Assembly (NCBI GenBank): GCA_021186555.1 | Contig: JAJKFL010000014.1 | Location: 19,295,533 to 19,359,532, forward strand | Length of the DNA: 64,000 nt | Direction: 5' to 3' | From: Reticulitermes speratus | Lineage: Eukaryota > Arthropoda > Insecta > Blattodea > Rhinotermitidae | Part shown: one piece after another, positions 56,241 through 64,000 of the stretch | Numbering within the stretch: the first letter of the stretch is position 1 | Layout of the letters: every line of letters begins with the position of its first letter | Translations under genes and position numbers: made by a program | The notes under the pieces: generated by a model | Told to the model about the DNA's origin: nothing | Databases searched by the model: none | Seen by the model: only the letters and a program-made list of their open reading frames with translations

Positions 56241-58480
56241 AAGCCAGCGTCTATCTGAACTGCGGCGTGGTCACGAAACACTAATGTATGACATAACGTA
56301 CAGCTCTCTTAAATAAATGCAGCTCATTGTATGGAATATTAAGTAAATTAAATCCATGACATAAAATATAGATCGCTAAGAATTACAATCTATTTCATGA
56401 AATATTTTGCGATATGACAAATATTGAAAAAATACAAGCATACGTAATATAAAATGTTATATAACTGTAGTTTTGGTTAGCTTTGTAACAACAGTTTGCT
56501 TCTGTAACACATTAAATTATACTTAATAGTGAGAATCGTATTTCAACTCTATCCCTATTACAATATAGCAAGCCCTACATATGCACCCTTGTTAAATTTC
56601 GGTATTTAAGCGACTTACTCTCTTTAACAGTCGGTTGAGCGATTGATCTACAAGACAAATTGTTACGGCATGAAATGTTTACTTCTCAGCACCCAACTGG
56701 ACAAACTTTAATTAAAGTCGACAGCTTCTTTAAAATTAAGAATTTAATTAGAAACTTATAAAATTCTTCCCCCATAACTAATTTTAATACAACTGATATA
56801 TGGTCAACAAATACTAATTCAATACTGTCTCACTTCGATGCACTGAAATATATTTGAAAAACATTTAACATACTTTTACGAAAAACAGAAAAACTTCTGT
56901 AACTTGATTCGTGGATCTCATTACCAGCACTCGAAGAACACTGGATAAAATTCTGACAAAAGAAATTCCTCGGAAATTAATGCATTATGTTTTGTCTCAA
57001 TTCTTAGAACTGGGGAAATTATATATATTTTATCATATACATACATGTATATATACTTCCATATTCAGTGACAATCCGTTCTTATTCAAAAGACAAATTG
57101 CAACTTGAAGACAAAACTCGGTCTCCTGTCGCCTACTTGAAAGATACGTATTGTATTATTAAATTTTTGAACTGCAATTTTAACTTATTTGAGCTCGGTC
57201 CAGGTATTGACGGCTGTACAGCATGTACTTAAGGTTTTCGAAATTATTGAGGTTTATGGATGGACAAAACCTTACTGAAGTAACTTTTCATATGTACTCT
57301 GTCTAAAATCCACAACTGCAGCTTTAACTTTTGTTTACATCTTTGTGATCAATACACGTTTCTCTCTTGGTGAGATAATGAACCTTAATTCCGTATCTTA
57401 GTTTCAGAAAATAATGATAAACTACTTCGGCTACCACGAGACTTTATGCCATTTCATTTAAAATGAAATTCCTTATTCCGATCTTGCAGGATACGTTGAA
57501 CCTGAGAAGCATTAAGAATCAGCCTCACTTAGCGGTCTATATATTGTTATATCACACGCATCTTGAATTAATGATGAATAACCACAATCACTAATAATAC
57601 GCTACATTGTGGCTGTTGCAGAATTACCCAATTATGTCACTGAGTTCGTCTTCAACAACCAAGATATTATTACTGCATTCTGCAGTCTAGGTAGTATGAA
57701 TGCTGCTCTTCTCGACAAAGTTAGTATTACAAGATCATTTGCATTCTAGAGTGAGCCAAGGCAAGTGTCACTGTACGCTTTAATATAATTGCTCCTTTCA
57801 AAGAAACGAAAAGGAAAATAACAGTTATTTAGAGCTTCCTCTTAACATTGACCCATGCAACATTTCCACAAAAACACAAATGTACTTATTGTTTTGTAAC
57901 ACTGCGAGTTTTTGCTCATCCTTCCCTTCAATACGTCACAAACAAAAGTATTAAACGTCAAAAATGCTACTTCAAGGTCGAAGGGTCTTAATTATTAATT
58001 TAATTATGACACGCTCATTCCTAATCTAGACACAAAATTTGCATCACTTTAGAGTTTTCAGCAGAAATGTACTGATAATTTTACGGACGTACCACTTTTA
58101 AAAATAACTGGAGTGCAGAGGCTTGTATAACATGAAATATTTTTATTCTTGAATAAAATTTTATTCTTATTTAAATAGTGTTAGCAGAACTGGAGTATAG
58201 AAGCTTGTATCAGGTGACAATTTTTTTTTTTTTTGCTGGTGAATGTAAGTTTTGTAAAATAAATAATGTTATCATTTGAAACCGAGTAATAATTGGTATA
58301 TACGTTCACATATCTTGGATTAAATGGAAACATACGATAAGGAAAAACTGTCCACGTTACAGTTTTAATGTCAATTTTTTATCACCGTAACCGAAAATAT
58401 CAGAACCACATTATTTCTTACACATTATAGACATAAATGTGAAAATTTTAGTGCAGTTATAAGTTTTAAAACTTTCGCGG
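56241..58480. other. Non-coding DNA
   Basis: AT-rich; a T14 run at 58221-58234. No coding evidence. Confidence 0.4.
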
Positions 58481-58487
58481 CGACATG

Positions 58488-58537
58488 ATTTAATATAGTC
58501 TTGACGCGGCTGATGGCCCGAGAAGACTATATTAAAT
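58488..58537. repeat. Perfect 15-bp stem-loop with a 20-nt loop
   Basis: ATTTAATATAGTCTT (58488-58502) pairs with AAGACTATATTAAAT (58523-58537). The loop GACGCGGCTGATGGCCCGAG is GC-rich, against an AT-rich surround. It contains CTGATG and CGAG, faintly reminiscent of hammerhead ribozyme core bases, but the core as a whole does not fit. Confidence 0.88.
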
Positions 58538-58664
58538 TGTAGTGCACCGTTAAACAACTTGCACAGCACATGCGCGTGGTGTACTAATGTTATTAACAAC
58601 TATAACGTTCAGTGCCTCAAAATACTACAGTCTACATCAACTGAATATTTTAATTATTTTTGTC

Positions 58665-58765
58665 CTAGCTTGGGCACGAACTGGCCACTTAATGCCATCT
58701 AGTGCCGAGGTTAAGAAAGAATGAAGGCACATATCCATCCCCACATACATTTTCACGGCATAATG
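58665..58765 (+). mobile_element. 3' fragment of a family A/A2 SINE
   Basis: ACTGGCCACTTAATGCCATC, TAGTGCCGAGGTTAAGAAAG, then CATCCCCACATACATTTTCA and CGGC match the common 3' module (...CATCTAGCGCCGAGGTTAAAG...CCTTCATGGC). Confidence 0.6.
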
Positions 58766-58872
58766 GTAAGCACAAATACTTCCTTTTCTTCTCATAATTT
58801 TATATTTCTTGATAAAACAAAAATAACATTTGTCAAAAACCACAAAAGCGTAATTAATGTTAACCGTTGGAA

Positions 58873-58893
58873 TGAGAGAGAGAGAGAGAGAGA
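58873..58893. repeat. (GA)n microsatellite
   Basis: About ten GA units. Confidence 0.93.
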
Positions 58894-59074
58894 CGTTTCT
58901 TTTGTTCACCGACGTAACAGTCAAGTGTGTCTACACCAGCAAAGTCGCTCCTTGTTATGCTACTCATGCAAAGCATGTTTTCGGTTAAATCTTTCTTGCA
59001 GATATTAACAATTATGTGAAGACAATCCAACAAATATATTTTCGACACCTTGCTTAAATTAAGTGAATGTTAAT

Positions 59075-59077
<3 letters not shown>

Positions 59078-59107
<30 letters not shown>
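59078..59107. repeat. (AT)n microsatellite
   Basis: About fifteen AT units. Confidence 0.95.
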
Positions 59108-59109
<2 letters not shown>

Positions 59110-60944
59110 ACCACTCATTATCCTTGTTCCTTATGGTCTAATTTTTTGGCGCTTTCCTATACTAGCGAAAAGCGCCTACTAATTTCATATCCTTCCGTCC
59201 ATCTGTCTGTCCGTCTGTCTGCTTGCATCAGCGCAGCTCCCACTGTACAGATTTCAGTAAAATTTGATATTAGGGACTTTCTTAAAAATCTGTTGAGAAA
59301 CTCAACATTTGGTTAAAATTTTTACATTAAGACCTAAGTACATTTTATTGTTACCGGAGGCATTGCATCGCCAGAAAAGCACTCTCTTCCAGTGAAATGG
59401 TAATAGGCTGTTACGGTAGCCGAAAACGTTACGAGAACGCACCACAATGTTACTTTATACGTACATTTCCTGTCTTGAGGTACATAAGCAGCATTTTATG
59501 TCGTAATTTTGTCATAGATTTTCTAGTAAACCAACTTTATTCAGTAGGTACATTAAAGAACAGAAAAAAAGTATGAAGAAAAATCAGGAGTAAATTTACG
59601 ATACCAGTTCTTAGTTTGTCGTTGGACATTGATTTTATATTCACACAGCAATATAACATCTTTTTCTAGTGTACATGTAAAAAACCTCTGTGTGTTTGTA
59701 CATTATTCACGAGTTCCACTTGCTGACGGGACAGAACCTATCGAACCAGTAAGGCGGCAACTTCTCCGACACAGTAGTTTGGCGGGCTGACATAGCTGGC
59801 AGGAACTAGCCATCTAGAGGTGGAAGAAATTTGCAATATGGAATTCTGTCGCTGGATGTTATTGTATTTCTTGCGTTTGTGTGCCTATGCACCTTCACAG
59901 ATGACGCCCTATCAATGACAAAGGGTACTTAACGACGAGTGTTATGAAGGATGAACTGTAAGAGTCTGCATTGTTTCAGGTATTGTCCCCAACATAGCTA
60001 GAAGATTCCACTACCGAGACGGCAATCAGCTCGAGACTTTCCAGATGCGAGTGCTGCTTTCGGTCATACAGTACCATTGACCTTTTCCAATCCATCATAA
60101 TATATTTCGCTTTAAAAAAATTTATTTTCTTGTTTAATATATTGTAGAGAAATGAGGAATCTGTGATTCTTAAACAGTGACAAACTTTGCAGCTCCAACC
60201 ACAGAAACTGTATATGTTATCACATACATACATATATATATGTATAAAGAGAGAAGACACTGAAAGTACTGTAAAAACAGGTTTACTGTACCGTGCTCGT
60301 AAGTCTCCCCTGGTACCTTCTGGTGCGAAACTTTGAGGTTATATCTGACTAAATAAAGTACATGGAATGTGTAATATTCAAAGTTACGAAATTGCTTACT
60401 AATTTCATTATTACTGTTTCCTGCTAGGTTTATCATATATGGTGAAGCATAATTGAGGGAAAGTCAACATCGAAAATGTTACCTAACTAGTAAAGAAATT
60501 ACTGATTATTTCCTTCCATGTGCTAACGTACGCATGCTGTAATATTAATACTAAAATTTTCCATGTTGATTATGCTAAACGGGTAAGACAATACTGTGCC
60601 TTTCGAAAGGGACTAAACAAATTTCTTGCCATAGATAATAAAGGAAAAATTGTTCAAATTGCTCTGTTTTAACTTCAAAGTTTAGACTAATGTTGGTTAT
60701 AACACACATGGATTTTTAAACAGTTTCTTAAAGCTAAATTCGCCGGAACTCAGTTGTTGTTTACAGTCATACAGTGGAAAAATATGAAGATTCCCCTTCA
60801 TTTTACGACAGTGTAAAACTGTCGGATGATGTATTGAAAGACAAAAAGAATTTTAAAACAGGCAGCTACGGTCTAATTAAAGTAGGCCTAACGTTACAGT
60901 ACTAGCTTATGAAGACTGAGAAAGACCATGAAATTTTCAGCCCC

Positions 60945-61030
60945 TGTAGCTAGCGTCTCAGCCGAGGCTAAAACTTGGCACCTCGCTAATACAAGTCACA
61001 AGCCTTATCGCATGAGCCAGCTTTCTCGGG
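60945..61030 (-). mobile_element. tRNA-like SINE head remnant
   Basis: On the minus strand: an A-box-like GCTGGCTCATGCGATAAGG at about 61021-61003. About 35 bp later comes a mutated B box (CAAGTTTTAGCCTCGG) at about 60977-60962. The spacing is tRNA-like but the body is not recognised. A possible alternative is an old tRNA pseudogene. Confidence 0.38.
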
Positions 61031-61384
61031 GTATTTTCTTATGCATAAAAAGACGGTGGAGATGGAAAAGAGACGTGTGTATGTTCCAGGGTGGTGTGGG
61101 GTTATTGGTGAGTTGCTGCCGGTGTTCTGCTATGCGGCCATCGTCGTGGTTGACCCAGATATCATGGGGTAAAGGGAAGAAAGAAAGAGAGGGTCTACGC
61201 CACTAGAGCAAAGAGAGAGAGACAGAGAAAGTCTACCTACAGCGTTACTGCACAAATCGATATGCCAGTACGATGGTACCACAGCGTCCGGCAGGCAAAA
61301 CTATTTCTAGCGTAAAGTAACAACTCCTTCATTTAAAATTTGTGGACTGTGACGTGTCGTTCTTCTGACTAATGTTGAGCGAGT

Positions 61385-61640
61385 GTAATTCTATGGAGCA
61401 CACTCGTTCTTGAGAATCTGAGAATCGCTCAGATACTCATTAAATTTCCCGCCTTCAATTGAAATAGAACGTTCATGACCTTGTTAACAAAATTCAGTCC
61501 CTTCACCCTATCCTGAGGAGAATGAATTTATTCCATTTTCTCACATCTTATTACCCGCCCATGCCTATATCTTCCACATTACATTTTACGATCAGGTTTC
61601 CTATCCCGGATTCTGTCAGCATTCCCCGCTGTGCTTTATG
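61385..61640 (-). mobile_element. LINE 3' end, strongly decayed
   Basis: On the plus strand, TCTATGGAGCACACTCGTTC then TTGAGAA, then CATTAAATTTCCCGCC, AGAACGTTCATGACC, TTCAGTCCCTTCACCCTATC and CTGAGG follow the same order as the minus-strand LINE end at 7.35-7.55 kb. The matching words there are TCCATGGAGCAGAGTCCTTC then TTGAGAA; AAGAAATTC; TGGTTCATTACC; and CCTGTCCCTATCCTGAG. The match continues more weakly to about 61640. Indels and substitutions are many, so it is an old copy. Confidence 0.62.
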
Positions 61641-62264
61641 TAGGCCATAACCTTAAAGAGAATGCTACAACTGACAAAACGGAATAAGTCACGACAGCGG
61701 AAGTGACGAAGAAAGACAATTTTCTTCACATTCTTATCAAAACCTGACAGCTTTAATATTGCGGTAAGGATCTCTAAATATATTTGGGAGACACAAGGTT
61801 AAGAACCTAGCCGGATCACCAGGTACGCCGAATGACGTTTTCCCAAGTTATGCTCAGTCACTGGAAGAGAAAGCACCTATTGTACCCTTAAATAAGGACC
61901 CTCTTCTAAACTCCTAATCACTCGTGATCACACTTAAATTCCATTGTATAGTATCTATACAACTCATTGTTATTTATCTCTATAAACGAGCAAGTCAAAT
62001 TCTCAAGTACCGAAAAATTACTAACCTCTCAGAACATATGTTCCTGTTGTATGCAATAAATTAGCTCTGAATAAACTTTTTGGTTCTAAAATTATTTAAC
62101 GTCACTATATCAACTGTATAATGATTAAGATTGCCGCAATGTATCACCTAGAATGAAAGAGGCGAATGGCTCACGGCTGGACTCAGCAAGAAATGCCCGG
62201 GAATTAATAAGTAGATGGAAGGTAGCCGACCAGTGACTCCTTTCGTGATCTATAGCTAAATATT
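61641..62264. other. Non-coding DNA
   Basis: No recognised features. Confidence 0.45.
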
Positions 62265-62526
62265 TGGCCGGAAGGTCGCGGATTCGATTCCCGATGGTGT
62301 CATTGGCATTGACATAATCCTTTCGGTCGCATTATGGCCCTGGAGTTGACTGAGCTTCTAACAGAAATGAGTACCAGGAATATTTCCAGGGAGGTAAAGG
62401 CGGCCGGTGCGTAGGGCTGATAACCTTACCACGTTTATGTGCCGATTGTCTAAAAATCTGGGAGCCTCAACTTCCTGGAACCCTAAGGGCCTGTACAGGC
62501 CTGTAATGGGATTGCCTTACTGCTTT
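62265..62526 (+). mobile_element. Family B SINE, 5' truncated inside the tRNA head
   Basis: Starts at TGGCCGGAAGGTCGCGG with the B box GCGGATTCGATTCCCGATGG intact and the A box missing. It continues with TGACATAATCCTTTCGGTCG, GAGTACCAGGAATATTTCC, AAAGGCGGCCGGTGCGTAGG, GATTGTCTAAAAATCTGGGA and CCTGTACAGGCCTGTAATGG. Confidence 0.92.
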
Positions 62527-63350
62527 ACCTTCTACATAAATCACCCTGCCTATACATTTTATATTATTATAAGATAATCGGGATGAATGTGAAAGCGGTC
62601 AGGAGCTGTGAATTTCTATCGAAAACGTATCCGCTGGTTACTGTTCTAAAACTTCTACATTCCAAATTACATTCTGCTATCCCTCCCCCCCCTTTTGCTC
62701 AGCTATTTTATAATTTGTGATTTATCTGGTGGGTTTCTAATTGAAGTAAACAACTTTACATAAAGACAGCAAGCTAATCTCAAGTACGTATACTGGAATA
62801 AAAATATTTGTGTTCGCATTAATGTTAATATCCAGGCATATGCGATGGACGGATTAAAGAAAATTACCAAAATACAAATACAGAAGAAATCAAACCGGAT
62901 TGTTAAGGAAACAATTTCAATTTATAGCTTGCACTTCACTTCACTTCACTTCACTTCACTTCACTTCCTCAGTCCCTGTTGGCGGGACGTACATACACTC
63001 TCACATATTACTTGTGTCTATGTTCGTAGCAAAAGCAGAGTTACCAGCGACTAATGAGGCTACCCTCCGGCTGTGTGTGTATGGTATAAGCTGCAAACAA
63101 GAGGAAAGGACGCTTTGGCCAAGAATTTATACGCGTGGAACGCATTAAAGAGAACAGTACGTAGAAACCTCTTTTAACTTCTAAACTCCTAGCAGACGGA
63201 AAGGGCTAAAACAGATTACTGTGGAAATTAAAGATTGTAAGTCCATGCTGGGATAATTCTACTAAAAGTACTCTGCTAAACTGTTAAATATGGAAATATC
63301 GACAATGAAAACTAAACTAATTTCAAAATGCAACATCCAATCAAATAAAA
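62527..63350. other. Non-coding DNA with a (CACTT)n run
   Basis: A C9 run lies near 62683-62692 and the pentanucleotide array at 62932-62967. No coding evidence. Confidence 0.5.
62932..62967. repeat. (CACTT)n microsatellite
   Basis: Seven CACTT units in a row; they create the repeated L-H-F-T-S in the overlapping frames. Confidence 0.95.
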
Positions 63351-64000
63351 TGTAGTTGAACCCCGATTACTCGATTTGCTTTTATCAGAAATTCCTTTTA
63401 ATCTGACATGCATTTCGTCAGAACTCTCTATTACATTTATCAACGTTCATTTTACAAAAATCAGTAAATGTTATCAACAATAAATTCCGCATGTAACGAC
63501 TTGACTTACACTCCCCACGAAGTCCAAGTGACTACGTTTTAATAGTATACGTTTGTATCTTGACGCTTTATATTGTATACATTTTATGTAAGTAATCATT
63601 ATTAGTTACATTATAGGGTTTTATTTACTGGTTTCGATTACACGAGTGCATTTCTGGTTTAGTTTTGGCTGATAGTTACTGAATTCTCATGAAGTAGTGA
63701 CTTCTTCATTAACATGACAAATGGAAAGAGAAAGGGAGTGGTTCTTTCCAACGAACAAACACAACATGCCAACAAAACCATGGAAAACTTGGCAGGAGAA
63801 CATGGCCTTCTCTGTGTTAATGTTAGTGATTGGAAAATAAAAAAAAGCGAAAGTGAAAAGTGGTATTCTGCCAGAGCGTCAAATTAAGAGCTGACAGAAA
63901 GAAAGACGATGCAAAATACGAATATTAAAAGGTGCAGATTTATTTTTTGTGGTTCACAAATCAAAGACAGAAAGGCACACCAATAATTGGACCTCTTCCA
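63351..64000 (+). mobile_element. Pogo/Tigger-like DNA transposon, left part, continuing beyond the window
   Basis: A terminal-repeat-like start, TGTAGTTGAACCCCGATTAC, is followed by TCGATTTGCTTTTATCAGAA and ATTCCTTTTAATCTGAC. It has the layout of Tigger ends (CAGT-x-GAAC-C-CGAT-A then repeats of A-TC-GA). The A/T-rich leader (63400-63710) precedes the transposase relic at 63714. A TA precedes or overlaps the first base, as expected for a TA target site. The right end is outside the window. Confidence 0.72.
63714..64000 (+). pseudogene. Tigger/jerky-like transposase, N-terminal DNA-binding region, broken, partial
   Basis: The first ATG at 63714 begins with GKRKGVVLSNEQ, the signature start of pogo/Tigger transposases and jerky-like proteins. 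It continues to LAGEHGLLCVNVSDWKIKK, corresponding to the recognition helix of the first helix-turn-helix (CENP-B N-terminal type) domain. EKWYSARASN then meets a stop codon. Downstream a shifted frame reads YFLWFTNQRQKGTPIIGPL, the conserved start of the second DNA-binding domain (W-F-x-x-Q-R-x-x-G-x-P-I-x-G-P). Both blocks are in family order and at about family spacing. The catalytic DDE domain would lie beyond the window. One in-frame stop and one frameshift make this copy inactive. In a working element this part binds the terminal repeats. Confidence 0.85.

Larger units (their letters stand above)
58766..60940. other. Non-coding DNA with microsatellites
   Basis: (GA)n at 58873-58893; (AT)n at 59078-59107; GGCGCTTT...AAAGCGCC hairpin at about 59138-59166, followed by CCGTCCATCTGTCTGTCCGT. 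This and CAGTAAAATTTGATATTAGG at about 59252 look like a dispersed repeat, also hinted at 37.8 kb. No coding evidence. Confidence 0.4.

Noticed and set aside
1-64000. Bacterial-type features, CRISPR arrays, integrated virus genes
   Set aside because: No spaced direct repeats of CRISPR form, no operon structure and no viral structural or replication proteins recognised on either strand.

Overview
This is AT-rich eukaryotic nuclear DNA with no complete protein-coding gene, no rRNA or functional tRNA gene, no CRISPR array and no bacterial-type operon. The density of tRNA-derived SINEs, decayed LINE fragments, foldback elements and microsatellites points to a large, transposon-rich arthropod genome. 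My best inference is a polyneopteran insect such as a cockroach or termite, because the SINE and LINE tails look like families I associate with such genomes. That is recollection, not a database result. Almost every open frame of 60-150 codons is either a translation of a repeat or a chance frame.

Layout. Positions 1-60 may be the end of a host exon: an open frame running into a consensus 5' splice donor. A SINE with a perfect 15-bp target-site duplication (TSD) lies at 0.65-0.94 kb, and a 43-bp minisatellite of about 21 units at 2.07-2.97 kb. From 5.0 to 10.3 kb there are several LINE remnants. They include a gag-like ORF1 relic on the minus strand, split in frame by a younger SINE, and three C-terminal reverse-transcriptase pieces. 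Foldback elements sit at 9.92-10.05, 13.1-13.3, 32.8-32.95 and 34.27-34.40 kb. From 16 to 44 kb single SINEs of at least four families are scattered, several with recognisable TSDs; two family B copies are nested head to tail at 17.7-18.25 kb. A minus-strand LINE reverse-transcriptase tail lies at 33.5-33.9 kb. The stretch 44.5-53 kb is almost featureless apart from microsatellites and one hairpin. A 285-bp purine tract (53.08 kb) is followed by a LINE-derived block at 54.34-54.68 kb that seems to join a 5' end directly to a 3' end. A degraded LINE tail lies at 61.4-61.6 kb and a SINE at 62.3-62.5 kb. The window ends inside a pogo/Tigger-like DNA transposon: a terminal-repeat-like sequence near 63.35 kb and the start of a broken transposase from 63.71 kb, running off the end.

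The components do not form a pathway. They are a record of successive insertions: old LINE and DNA-transposon relics, SINEs inserted into them, and tandem-repeat growth. If the exon at the left edge is real, much of the window may be one long intron or the 3' flank of a host gene. I found no convincing new biological system. The most useful items for follow-up are the edge exon, the Tigger-like relic, the SINE-split ORF1, the LINE deletion derivative and the set of foldbacks sharing a TTTCGG...CTTC motif.
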